41,355 nt of DNA from Christensenellaceae bacterium (GTDB lineage Bacteria; Bacillota; Clostridia; Christensenellales; Aristaeellaceae), in assembly GCA_022510815.1 (NCBI GenBank), contig JAFLST010000024.1, forward strand, positions 1-41,355. Reading direction: 5' to 3'. Position 1 is the stretch's first letter. Each line of letters begins with the position of its first letter. Of the stretch, positions 25,298-33,153 are shown in pieces. The notes below the pieces were generated by a model. That model worked only from the letters and a program-made list of their open reading frames with translations, made no database searches and was not told the DNA's origin. Position numbers and translations under genes: made by a program.

Positions 25298-26106
25298 TAC
25301 GCGCCCTCTCCCAGCGTATACACGCTGCCGATATGATCCCGCCATGCCAGGTCCAGCCGCAGATCCTCGCCCAGCCGGATGCCCTCGCGCTCCATGCGTG
25401 CCTCGCTGGTGGACAGCGCCAGCTCCGGCCGGTTATTCTCTCCGCTCAGGTGCCCCAGAATCACGTTGCGCACCCCGGTATCCACAAGCTGCAGCAGCGC
25501 GTCGGCACAGGCCTCGTTGCTCAGGTGTCCGTGATTGCCCAGAATGCGCTGCTTGAGATACGACGAATAGTGAGCGTTCATGCGCAGCATCTCGGGGTCG
25601 TGGTTGCTCTCCAGCAGCACCAGCGAGCTGCCCGCCACTGCGTCCCGCACATGCCGCGGGAAATGCCCCAGATCGGTCGCCGTCGAGATGCTCAGCCCGC
25701 CGCCCCACAGTCGGTAGCCCACAGGCTCCGCCGCGTCATGGGGAATGCGGAAGGGCGCGACCCCGATATCGCCCAGATAGAAGTCGCCGTCAGAATCAAA
25801 CACCCGCCTGCAGCCCTCGGGAATCCTGCCGAATTTGGCCTCCATCCCACGCCATGTCGCCTCGTTGGCATACACCGGGATATGGTGCTTCCGGCACATC
25901 ACGCCCGCGCCGGCAATGTGGTCGTTATGCTCGTGAGTGATGAGAATGGCGTCGATGGTGTCCGGGTTGACGCCGATCATAGTCAGCGCCTCATCGAGGG
26001 TCTTGCCCGGCTTGCCCGCGTCGATCAGCAGCCTCGTGCGGCCATACTGCACAAACAGCGCGTTGCCGCTGGAGCCCGAATACAGCGGGCAGAAGATCAT
26101 GTCCAT
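25297..26106 (-). CDS. MBL-fold metallohydrolase, WalJ/YycJ-like
   Basis: A 269-residue metallo-beta-lactamase-fold protein. The metal motif is THEHNDH (His58, His60, Asp62, His63), with SGSSGN at 10-14 and further ligands in PHDAA, TATDLGH and ILGHLS. Length and N-terminus (LYSGSSGNALFV) match the WalJ/YycJ group, which lies beside WalRK in many Firmicutes and has been linked to DNA or cell-wall processes. Here it is away from walRK and heads an overlapping operon. AAAGGAC lies 9 bases before the ATG; the internal ATG at codon 3 is an alternative. Confidence 0.9.
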   Translation of the reverse strand: MDMIFCPLYSGSSGNALFVQYGRTRLLIDAGKPGKTLDEALTMIGVNPDTIDAILITHEHNDHIAGAGVMCRKHHIPVYANEATWRGMEAKFGRIPEGCRRVFDSDGDFYLGDIGVAPFRIPHDAAEPVGYRLWGGGLSISTATDLGHFPRHVRDAVAGSSLVLLESNHDPEMLRMNAHYSSYLKQRILGNHGHLSNEACADALLQLVDTGVRNVILGHLSGENNRPELALSTSEARMEREGIRLGEDLRLDLAWRDHIGSVYTLGEGA

Positions 26107-26251
26107 TCAGTAAGTCCTTTCGTGAAGAGATGCAGCGGAGGAATGCCAGAAAGGAGACTCTCGGGCCGAAAGTCCCCTCGCGCACCCACCCCGAAGGGCG
26201 GCGGCTCTCATGCTTCAAGGCCGCGCTTAACAGCCATCAGGGTCTGCGGCG
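26107..26251. other. Palindrome-rich spacer, candidate dispersed repeat and terminator
   Basis: On the minus strand an 11-bp stem with two G-T pairs, GGGGACTTTCG/CGAGAGTCTCC (26177-26167, 26163-26153), follows licD, with a weak T run (TTTCTGG). A second GC-rich inverted repeat (CCGCCC-TTC-GGGGTGG) lies at about 26190-26207. The dense palindromes look like an intergenic repeat element as well as a terminator. Confidence 0.5.
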
Positions 26252-26998
26252 TTATACGTCGAGGTGCTTGGCAACCCGCTCGTTTTCAGGCGGCGGGGTC
26301 ATATAATCCGGGCCGAACAGGATGGTGAGGACTTCGTCATGCTTCGCGGGAATCAGGCATGGAATGCCCTCGAAGGGCACGGTGATCTTTTCCGCAAACT
26401 GCTCCGGATGCCAGATGTGCATCATCAGCTCAAAAGCGCCGTTGGACATGCACAGATCATTGCCGGACTTCACCATCGTCGAGACCTTCTCATACCAGCG
26501 GGTCTTCGCCCTGACGGTGAAGGGCAGTCCCAGCACATGGGAGCCGAAGAGCAGGATTTTCTGCTTGAGACCAAAGCGGCTGTAATCCACGTTGCGCTTG
26601 AGCATGCCCTGCAGCAGGTGCAGCGTCAGGAACCAGAGCCTGCGTTTCATCCCCTCCGGCGGCACCGGATCGAGGATGAAAAAGTCCGTGAACGCCGCGA
26701 CCTTTTCCGGATCACGGTTCATGACCCGGGGCGTCCATGTGTTCAGATAGGTCAGTTCAAAGCGCTCGTCGCACTCCTGCGGATAGACCTGCCGGAAGCG
26801 GGTGAACTGCTCGCGGGTCATCAGCAGGTCAATATCATCATCCCACGGGATGAATCCCTCGTGCCGCACCGCGCCCAGCAGCGTCCCGCACATCAGGTTG
26901 TACTCGATGCCGTGGCGCTCGCACACCGCGACAATGTCCCGAAGCTGGCACAGCAGCTCCTCGTGAATCTCCGGCAGGGACAGCTTCTTCTCTTCCAT
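26252..26998 (-). CDS. LicD-family phosphotransferase
   Basis: A 248-residue LicD-family protein. The signature is MCGTLLGAVRHEGFIPWDDDIDLLM (split here by about residues 36-60), with the metal-binding acidic run DDDID at 53-57. LicD proteins transfer phosphocholine or other phospho-groups to surface glycans, and related nucleotidyltransferase folds are used in capsule assembly. Its ATG directly abuts the stop of the transketolase C-terminal subunit gene, and the whole set sits behind a sugar-1-phosphate transferase. No choline-pathway genes are in the window, so the donor may differ from choline. Confidence 0.88.
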   Translation of the reverse strand: MEEKKLSLPEIHEELLCQLRDIVAVCERHGIEYNLMCGTLLGAVRHEGFIPWDDDIDLLMTREQFTRFRQVYPQECDERFELTYLNTWTPRVMNRDPEKVAAFTDFFILDPVPPEGMKRRLWFLTLHLLQGMLKRNVDYSRFGLKQKILLFGSHVLGLPFTVRAKTRWYEKVSTMVKSGNDLCMSNGAFELMMHIWHPEQFAEKITVPFEGIPCLIPAKHDEVLTILFGPDYMTPPPENERVAKHLDV

Positions 26999-27925
26999 TT
27001 ATGCCTCTTTCAGCCACTCGAGCGTCCGCTCACAGATGGCCTTGTCGTCCATTTGGTATGCTCCGCGCAGATACTGCTGCGTGCCCACGATGGTGGAGTA
27101 TACGTCCTCCATGCCGATGCGGTGGACGCGGCAGCTCAGGCCCGTCCCGGCAATGACCTCACACACCGCCGACCCGAAGCCGCCCACGACGGAGTGCTCC
27201 TCGACGGTCACGATATGCCGGAAACGCCCCGCCAGCTCGGTGAGCTTGTCCCGGTCGATGGGCTTGATGCACGGGAAGGACACGACCTCCGCCGACACGC
27301 CGCTCTCCTCCAGCAGCTTCGCCGCGCCGAGGGTCTGGGTCAGGATGCCGCCCGCGGAGAGCAGCGCCACGTCGGAACCCGCCCGCAGGGTCAGCGCTTT
27401 GGGCAGCTCCCAGTTCTCGATGGGTTCCTCGTGCAGCAGCGGCTCGCCGCCGCGGCCCAGCCTCAGGTAACAGGTGCCGGGGGTGCGGAGCATCACGGGG
27501 ACAACCGCCTCCACCTCCGCCGGATCGCCGGGGGTGAAGACCGTCACGCCCGGCAGCGCCCGCAGGATCGCCATATCCTCCGTCGCGTGATGGCTCATGC
27601 CCAGCGACCCATATACAAAGCCGCCGCCCACGCAGACGATCTTCACGTTCGCGTTGTGATAGGCGCAGTCGTTGCGGATCTGTTCAATGCAGCGCAGCGT
27701 CGGGAAGTTGCCGATGGAGTAGGTCAGCACGGTGCGGCCCGTCTGCGCCAGTCCGGCAGCGAGGCCCGTCATTCCCTGCTCCGCGATGCCCGCGTTGACG
27801 AATTGGTCGGGATACGTCTCCCAGAAGGGCTTCAGCACGCCGAAGCCGAGGTCGCCCGTGACCAGCACCAGCCGCGGGTCTTTTTCCGCCTCGCGCATGA
27901 GGCAGCGGGTGAATGCGTCTCTCAT
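26999..27925 (-). CDS. Transketolase-like protein, C-terminal subunit
   Basis: A 308-residue protein covering the pyrimidine-binding and C-terminal domains of transketolase. Glu49 in NAGIAEQG is the glutamate that activates thiamine diphosphate. SHHATEDMAILRALPG and VVGGFGSAV are typical of the split form. The ATG at 27925 overlaps the stop of the N-terminal subunit gene (ATGA). Together they should form one ThDP enzyme that moves a two-carbon ketol unit. Being embedded between a GNAT gene and licD, it more likely feeds surface-sugar synthesis than the pentose phosphate pathway. Confidence 0.92.
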   Translation of the reverse strand: MRDAFTRCLMREAEKDPRLVLVTGDLGFGVLKPFWETYPDQFVNAGIAEQGMTGLAAGLAQTGRTVLTYSIGNFPTLRCIEQIRNDCAYHNANVKIVCVGGGFVYGSLGMSHHATEDMAILRALPGVTVFTPGDPAEVEAVVPVMLRTPGTCYLRLGRGGEPLLHEEPIENWELPKALTLRAGSDVALLSAGGILTQTLGAAKLLEESGVSAEVVSFPCIKPIDRDKLTELAGRFRHIVTVEEHSVVGGFGSAVCEVIAGTGLSCRVHRIGMEDVYSTIVGTQQYLRGAYQMDDKAICERTLEWLKEA

Positions 27926-28800
27926 GGCCTTTGCGCCTCCAGCTCCCGAAGCGCCGCTTCGTATTCCTCGCCCTGCGGCGTGCGGTAGTGCCACAGGATG
28001 TCGTTCTCCATGAAGGACACGCCCTTGCCCTTGGTGGTTTCCGCGATGATGACCGAAGGCTTGCCCTTGCCCCTGTTCGCCTTGGCCTGCTCGAAGGCGG
28101 CCCGCAGCGCGTCCACATCGTGACCGTCGACCACCTGCGTGTTCCAGCCAAAGGAGCGCCACTTGTCCGCGAAGGGCTCGAGGGCAATGGTATTCTCGCA
28201 GAAGTCCAGCGACTGCATGCGGTTATGGTCGATCACGGCGATCAGGTTGTCCAGCTTGTACTGATGCGCCTGAAGCGCGGCCTCCCACACGGAGCCCTCA
28301 TCGCACTCGCCGTCGCCCAGCACCGCGTACACGCGCCAAGCTGCCTTGTCCATCTTTCCGCCCAGCGCCATGCCCGCCGCCACTGCCAGACCGTGGCCCA
28401 GCGACCCGGTCGAGAACTCCACGCCGGGAATGCCCTTGTGGCTGACGTGCCCTGACAGCCGGGAGCCATTGGCGTAGTGCGTGGACAGCTCCTCCACCGG
28501 GAAGAACCCCCGTTCCGCCAGCGCCGCGTAGACCGCCGCGCCCGCGTGGCCCTTCGAGAGGATAAGCCTGTCGCGCTCCGGCCATTTCGGATTTTCCGGG
28601 TCCACATTCAGCGCGCCCGTGTAGAGCGTCGCCATGATCTCCGCCAGCGAGAAGATCGCGCCGATATGACTGCCGCGGCTGATATGGGTCATCTCCAGCC
28701 CGTGACGGCGAATCAGCCACGCCAGCACCCGCGGATCAGCCGTGTTGATGGGCTGCCCCTCAAAGGCCGCGTGGGTCTTGACGGTGTAGGTCTCAGACAT
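27922..28800 (-). CDS. Transketolase-like protein, N-terminal (ThDP-binding) subunit
   Basis: A 292-residue protein holding the diphosphate-binding domain. The ThDP/Mg motif GDGECDEG (162-169) is followed by N193 in DHNRMQ; LSKGHAGAAVYAAL and STGSLGHGLAVAAGMAL are conserved substrate-site segments. The start at 28800 follows GGGAGG; an upstream in-frame ATG overlaps the GNAT gene end and is less likely. The partner subunit is encoded immediately downstream with 4-base overlap. Confidence 0.92.
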   Translation of the reverse strand: MSETYTVKTHAAFEGQPINTADPRVLAWLIRRHGLEMTHISRGSHIGAIFSLAEIMATLYTGALNVDPENPKWPERDRLILSKGHAGAAVYAALAERGFFPVEELSTHYANGSRLSGHVSHKGIPGVEFSTGSLGHGLAVAAGMALGGKMDKAAWRVYAVLGDGECDEGSVWEAALQAHQYKLDNLIAVIDHNRMQSLDFCENTIALEPFADKWRSFGWNTQVVDGHDVDALRAAFEQAKANRGKGKPSVIIAETTKGKGVSFMENDILWHYRTPQGEEYEAALRELEAQRP

Positions 28801-28816
28801 CGTTGCCTCCCACATG

Positions 28817-29368
28817 TCAGCGTTCATCCTTGAGCAAAGCGTAATAGGCCGCGTCGCAGACGCCCTGATTGTTCCAGTCGGCCTGCCGGTGCGTGCCCTC
28901 GTATTTCATGCCGCATTTCTGCATGACCGCGCCGGAATGCGGGTTGCGCGTGTCATGCCGGGCCTCAACGCGCCGCACGCCCACCTCGTCGAACAGATAG
29001 TCCGTCACGCGCGCAAGGGCTTCCGTCATGATGCCCTGATGCCACCAGCGCCTGCCGATGCAGTAGCCGATCTCCGCGGCCTGTACCTTCTCGTCAATCG
29101 GCTTCACCACCGCGATGCTGCCGATGGGCTCGTTCAGCTCCTTCGGCACGATGGCCCACTGATAATAATCCGGCTTCTCATACCCCTTGACCCAGTCCGC
29201 CGTCACCATGGCAGACACTTCCTCGCTGGGATGGGTCGGCCAAGTCAGGTATTTCGTCACTTCCGGGTCGTTTGCCCAATTGCTGTACATGGCCTGCGCG
29301 TCCTCGATCACAAATGGCCGCAGGATCAGCCGCTGCGTCTCCAGCCGTTTCGTTCCCTGATGGTTCAT
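28817..29368 (-). CDS. GNAT-family N-acetyltransferase (RimJ/RimL-like)
   Basis: A 183-residue GNAT protein opening with TKRLETQRLILRPF, followed by IGYCIGRRWWHQGIMTEAL (acetyl-CoA loop region, about 118-136) and the C-terminal RRVEARHDTRNPHSGAVMQKCGMKYEG, all typical of RimJ/RimL-type enzymes. Its start overlaps the stop of the sugar transferase gene by ATGA and it precedes the split transketolase by 16 bp. In this context it may acetylate an amino-sugar precursor of a surface glycan, although most relatives modify protein N-termini or small amines. Confidence 0.9.
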   Translation of the reverse strand: MNHQGTKRLETQRLILRPFVIEDAQAMYSNWANDPEVTKYLTWPTHPSEEVSAMVTADWVKGYEKPDYYQWAIVPKELNEPIGSIAVVKPIDEKVQAAEIGYCIGRRWWHQGIMTEALARVTDYLFDEVGVRRVEARHDTRNPHSGAVMQKCGMKYEGTHRQADWNNQGVCDAAYYALLKDER

Positions 29369-30060
29369 GCCGCATGCTCCTTCTTCTCTTCGGCCATCTT
29401 CTTCGCCTTGCCGAACACGCCGCCGATGGTCTCGAAGAACAGCCCCGCGTCCAGCAGGAAGGACTGGTTCATCGCGTACTCCACCCGCAGCTCGTTCTTG
29501 TGGGGCAGGATGTATTTCTCAAAGTTCGCCACCGGGTCCTCGGTGCCGACGATTTCATCCTGCGCGATGTACACGATGCTCGAGCGGTCGGTGATGCCCG
29601 GGCGCACCCAGAGGATGCACTCCTGCTCCTTGGTGTACTGAGTGGTGTAGAGCAGCAGCTCCGGCCGGGGGCCGACAAAGGACATCTCGCCCTTGAGGAT
29701 GTTGAAGAGCTGCGGCAGCTCGTCCAGCTTCAGGCGGCGCATGATCCTGCCCGCCCGGGTCACGCGGCTGTCGCCCAGCGCCGTGCAGCCGCCGGACTTA
29801 TCCGCGCCCACCACCATGGAGCGGAACTTCATAATATAGAAGGGCTTGTTGTGATAGCCGCCGCGCTTGGCCCGGTAGATCACAGGGCCGGGAGAATCCA
29901 GCTTGACCCAGATCGCCAGCGGGATCATGACGATGCAGCCGGGGATCAGCAGGATCAGCGCCAGCAGAAAATCCAGCACGCGCTTGACCACATGGCTGTA
30001 AAAGGGGTGGGACAGCGGGCCGTCCCACCGGGGCAGGTTATTCTCGTCGATGTTGCTCAT
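29365..30060 (-). CDS. Undecaprenyl-phosphate sugar-1-phosphate transferase
   Basis: A 231-residue bacterial sugar transferase (monotopic phosphoglycosyl transferase, WcaJ/PglC-like catalytic domain). An N-terminal hydrophobic re-entrant helix (about 30-50) is followed by KFRSM, LDELPQLFNILKGEMSFVGPRPE with the catalytic Asp-Glu pair, and RPGITDRSS. It starts a glycan by putting sugar-1-phosphate on the lipid carrier at the inner membrane. GAGGAG precedes the ATG, and only 10 bases separate it from the spo0J stop, so it is probably on the soj-spo0J transcript. The C-terminal Lys/Glu-rich tail is unusual in its charge. Confidence 0.93.
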   Translation of the reverse strand: MSNIDENNLPRWDGPLSHPFYSHVVKRVLDFLLALILLIPGCIVMIPLAIWVKLDSPGPVIYRAKRGGYHNKPFYIMKFRSMVVGADKSGGCTALGDSRVTRAGRIMRRLKLDELPQLFNILKGEMSFVGPRPELLLYTTQYTKEQECILWVRPGITDRSSIVYIAQDEIVGTEDPVANFEKYILPHKNELRVEYAMNQSFLLDAGLFFETIGGVFGKAKKMAEEKKEHAA

Positions 30061-30070
30061 CGGTAACTCC

Positions 30071-30934
30071 TCACATCTCCTGCATCCGGTTAAGCAGGTC
30101 GCTCAGGTGCTCCAGCTCCTCCCGGGAATAGTACTGCAGGACGATCTTGCCTTTTTTCGCGCTGCCCGTCAGCGTCGCGCGGATGCCGAAGGTCTCCCGG
30201 ACGCGGCTCTCCAGCTCGCTCAGCTCCACAGGGAGCAGCCGGGGCTTGGGCATGGGCTTGACGGGCTTTTCCTCCTTGAGCGCAGCCGCTGCCACCTCAA
30301 GCTGCCGGACGCTCCAGCCGCTCTCAATGGTCTGCTTCGCCAACGCCAGCTTTGACGCGTCGTCCGGCACACCCGCCAGCACCCGGGCATGGCCCGCGGA
30401 GAGCACGCCGTCCCGCACCATGTCGGCAATCTCCTCCGGCAGGCTCAGCAGGCGGAGCAGGTTCGCTACGGCGGGGCGACTCTTGGACAGGCGGCTGGCA
30501 ACGGCCTCCTGCGTGTAGCCGCAGTGCTGCATCAGGCCTCGGATGCCCTGCGCGACTTCGATGGGGTTCAGGTCCTCCCGCTGCAGGTTCTCGATCAGGG
30601 CAATCTCCATCTGCTGGACGATGTCAAGGTCGCGCACCACACAGGGCACGGTCTCCAGCCCGGCCATTCTTGCCGCCCGCCAGCGACGCTCGCCCGCCAC
30701 GATGCGATAGCGCCCATGATCGCCGGGCACCACCAGAATCGGCTGCAGCACGCCCTGATCCTTGATCGACTGCGCGAGCTGCGCGATGGATTCCTCCTGA
30801 AACACCCGCCGGGGCTGATCGGGATTCGGGTCAATGTCCCCGATGGCGATCTCCTGACCGCCGGTCATGGTCACGTCGGCTTCGGGCAGCAGCGCATCGA
30901 GGCCGCGGCCCAGTCCATGGCTCTTTTTCGGCAT
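30071..30934 (-). CDS. spo0J: Chromosome partitioning protein ParB/Spo0J
   Basis: A 287-residue ParB. The N-terminus KKSHGLGRGLDALLPE is the ParA-stimulating peptide. The CTP-binding motifs follow (NPDQPRRVF near 37-45, GERRWRAARMAG at 81-92, ENLQREDLNPIE near 114-125). The helix-turn-helix (TQEAVASRLSKSRPAVANLLRLL) and a C-terminal dimerisation domain complete it. It loads on parS sites as a CTP-dependent clamp and organises the origin region. Shine-Dalgarno AAGGAG is well placed. No parS-like palindrome was found by eye in the window. Confidence 0.95.
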   Translation of the reverse strand: MPKKSHGLGRGLDALLPEADVTMTGGQEIAIGDIDPNPDQPRRVFQEESIAQLAQSIKDQGVLQPILVVPGDHGRYRIVAGERRWRAARMAGLETVPCVVRDLDIVQQMEIALIENLQREDLNPIEVAQGIRGLMQHCGYTQEAVASRLSKSRPAVANLLRLLSLPEEIADMVRDGVLSAGHARVLAGVPDDASKLALAKQTIESGWSVRQLEVAAAALKEEKPVKPMPKPRLLPVELSELESRVRETFGIRATLTGSAKKGKIVLQYYSREELEHLSDLLNRMQEM

Positions 30935-30961
30935 ACTTTTCCGCTCCTTGCTCGTTGGTCG

Positions 30962-31729
30962 TTATACCCGGATGCCATTGCGCTCCAGCACCTCTTTGGC
31001 CAAGGCGCGATAGGCCGTCGCGCCCGCGGAGCGGTTATCGTAAATGTGAATCGGTTCGCCGTGGGAGGGCGCCTCGCCCAGCCGGACAGCCCGCGGGATG
31101 GTTGTGGCGAACACCTGCCGCTTGAAGTGCTTCTTGACCTGATCGACCACCTGCAGGCCCAGATTCGTGCGGCCGTCGAGCATCGTCAGCAGCACGCCCT
31201 CGATGTCGATGCGGGGGTTGAAGGTGCGCTTGACCCGCTGGATGGTGCTCATCAGGCTGCTCACGCCCTCCAGCGCGTAATACTCGCACTGAATCGGGAT
31301 CAGCACCCGGTCGGCAGCGGCCAGCGCGTTGAGCGTCAGCAGACCCAGCGACGGCGGGCAGTCGATGAAGATGAAGTCGAAGTCCCGGCTGACCGTCTGC
31401 AGGGCCGTCTTGAGGCGGTATTCCCGCTGCTCCAGCCCTACCAGCTCCAGCTCAGCGCCCGCCAGGCGAATGTCGCTGCCCACGATGGACAGGTTCTTCC
31501 ACTCCGTCTTTTCGATCGCTTCCTTCATCGGCATGCGGCCCAGCAGCACCTCATAGACGCTCTTGTCCGAGACCTCCATGCCAAGGCCGCTGGTGGTGTT
31601 GCCCTGTGGATCCAGATCAACCACCAGCACCCGCTGACCCATGTCGGCAATCAGCGCCGTCAGGTTGACCGACGTGGTCGTCTTGCCTACGCCGCCCTTC
31701 TGATTCGTGATCGCGATTGTCTTCGCCAT
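30962..31729 (-). CDS. soj: Chromosome partitioning ATPase ParA/Soj
   Basis: A 255-residue ParA/Soj. The deviant Walker A KGGVGKTT spans 11-18, Walker A' is in VLVVDLDPQGNTT and Walker B in FIFIDCPPSLG. The ATG at 31729 has GGAGCG 10 bases upstream and gives the canonical MAKTIAITNQKGG; a GTG three codons earlier leaves no space for a binding site. It works with Spo0J, encoded 27 bp downstream, in origin segregation and DnaA control. Confidence 0.95.
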   Translation of the reverse strand: MAKTIAITNQKGGVGKTTTSVNLTALIADMGQRVLVVDLDPQGNTTSGLGMEVSDKSVYEVLLGRMPMKEAIEKTEWKNLSIVGSDIRLAGAELELVGLEQREYRLKTALQTVSRDFDFIFIDCPPSLGLLTLNALAAADRVLIPIQCEYYALEGVSSLMSTIQRVKRTFNPRIDIEGVLLTMLDGRTNLGLQVVDQVKKHFKRQVFATTIPRAVRLGEAPSHGEPIHIYDNRSAGATAYRALAKEVLERNGIRV

Positions 31730-31757
31730 ATGCCGCACGCTCCATCCGTCATCACAT

Positions 31758-31800
31758 ATGTATACATGATCATTATACCGTCAAATGCCGGAAAAGTAAA
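31758..31800 (-). promoter_or_regulatory. soj promoter with palindrome at the start site
   Basis: TTTACT (31800-31795), an exact 17-bp spacer, TATAAT (31777-31772) on the minus strand. A perfect 10-bp palindrome ATGTATACAT (31758-31767) covers the expected start site, a natural place for autoregulation. Confidence 0.7.
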
Positions 31801-31822
31801 CACCCAAAGTGCCGCCCCCCGC

Positions 31823-31852
31823 CTTGTCATGGCGCGACAAGCCTGATATAAT
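31823..31852 (+). promoter_or_regulatory. cinA promoter with inverted repeat over the -35 box
   Basis: TTGTCA (31824-31829), a 17-bp spacer, TATAAT (31847-31852), extended -10 TGA. The inverted repeat CTTGTC-ATGGCGC-GACAAG (31823-31841) covers the -35 box and half the spacer, so it may be an operator. The soj and cinA -35 boxes lie 23 bases apart, back to back. Confidence 0.75.
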
Positions 31853-31890
31853 AGGCATGCCGAAATCAGCAAAGGAAGTGCAAGCTCATC

Positions 31891-33153
31891 ATGATCGCCG
31901 AAATTCTCTGTATAGGCACCGAGCTGCTCATGGGGCAGGTGCTCAACACCAACGCGCAGTTTCTGTCCCGGCGGCTGTCGGCGCTGGGCATCAGCCAGTA
32001 TCATCAGACCGTTGTGGGCGACAACGCGCAGCGTCTCGAAGCCGCTTACCGCTTTGCCCTGTCCCGCAGCGACGTGGTCATCACCTCCGGGGGACTGGGG
32101 CCGACCGTCGACGACATCACCAAGCGCGTCGCGGCGAAGGTCGCGGGCAAGGAGCTGGTGCTCTTCCCCGAGGCGGAGGCCATGATCCGCGCCCGGTTTG
32201 CGCAGTATCATAAGGACATGCCTGTCAATAATATGTCTCAGGCCATGTTCACGCCGGATTCGACCCTGCTGCTCAACGCCCACGGCACCGCGCCGGGGGC
32301 CATCGTGCCCATGGGCGAGGGCAAGGCCGTCATTCATCTGCCGGGTCCGCCCATCGAGCTGGAGCCCATGTTCATCAATCAGGTCGAGCCATGGCTGCGC
32401 GAGCGGTCGGGGCAGGTGCTGGTCAGCCGATATATCCGCATCTTCGGCATGGGCGAATCAGAGGTCGACCAGCGGCTCAGTGATCTGGAAAACGGCGGCA
32501 ATCCGACCCTCTCGCCCTACTGCTCGCTGGGTGAGGTGATGCTGCGGGCCACCGCCGGGGCCGCCACCCGCGAGGAGGCCGAAGCCCTGCTGCCGCCCCT
32601 GCTGGAGGAAGTTCAGCGCCGCCTCGGCAGCGTGATCTACGCCATCGAGGAGGATGACAGCGGCTCGCTGGCAAAGTCGGCAGTGGAAGCCATGAAGGCC
32701 CGCGGCTGGACGGTCGCGACGGCGGAAAGCCTCACCGGAGGCCTGATCTCCGCGACGCTGGTGGACGTGCCCGGCGCGTCAAGCGTGGTGCGTGGCGGCT
32801 TCGTCACCTATCAGACCGACACCAAGACCGTGCTGTTGGGTGTGCCCGCCGAGACCATTGAGGAGCACAACGTGGTCAGCGCGGAGGTCGCCGTGGGCAT
32901 GGCGAAGGGTGCCCGGGAGCGGCTGGGCGTCGACATCGCCGTGAGCGCGACGGGTCTGGCAGGCCCCGATGGCGGTACTCCGGAACGCCCTGTGGGCACG
33001 GTATATCTGGGCATATCCACCGCGCAGGGCACCTATCCCATCCGCCTGCAGCTCACGGGCAGCCGCGCCCGCATCCGCACACTGGCCGTCAAGCACGCCG
33101 TGAACGCCCTTCGGCTGGAGGCGCTGGGAGAAACAGGAGGACAAACATGCTGA
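31891..33153 (+). CDS. cinA: CinA, competence/damage-inducible protein A
   Basis: A 420-residue protein with both CinA parts. The N-terminal MoaB/Mog-like domain (about 1-170: AEILCIGTELLMGQVLNTNA, VVITSGGLGPTVDDITK) has ADP-ribose pyrophosphatase activity in relatives. The C-terminal domain (about 260-415: TAESLTGGLISATLVDVPG, GLAGPDGGTPERPVGTV) is a nicotinamide-nucleotide amidohydrolase. It recycles pyridine nucleotides. It heads an operon whose next gene overlaps it by 7 bases. recA, often its neighbour in Firmicutes, is not here. Confidence 0.94.
   Translation: MIAEILCIGTELLMGQVLNTNAQFLSRRLSALGISQYHQTVVGDNAQRLEAAYRFALSRSDVVITSGGLGPTVDDITKRVAAKVAGKELVLFPEAEAMIRARFAQYHKDMPVNNMSQAMFTPDSTLLLNAHGTAPGAIVPMGEGKAVIHLPGPPIELEPMFINQVEPWLRERSGQVLVSRYIRIFGMGESEVDQRLSDLENGGNPTLSPYCSLGEVMLRATAGAATREEAEALLPPLLEEVQRRLGSVIYAIEEDDSGSLAKSAVEAMKARGWTVATAESLTGGLISATLVDVPGASSVVRGGFVTYQTDTKTVLLGVPAETIEEHNVVSAEVAVGMAKGARERLGVDIAVSATGLAGPDGGTPERPVGTVYLGISTAQGTYPIRLQLTGSRARIRTLAVKHAVNALRLEALGETGGQTC

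Noticed and set aside
26252-31860. parS site near soj-spo0J
   Set aside because: No sequence close to the TGTTNCACGTGAAACA consensus was found by eye here or elsewhere in the window; a computed scan would be decisive.
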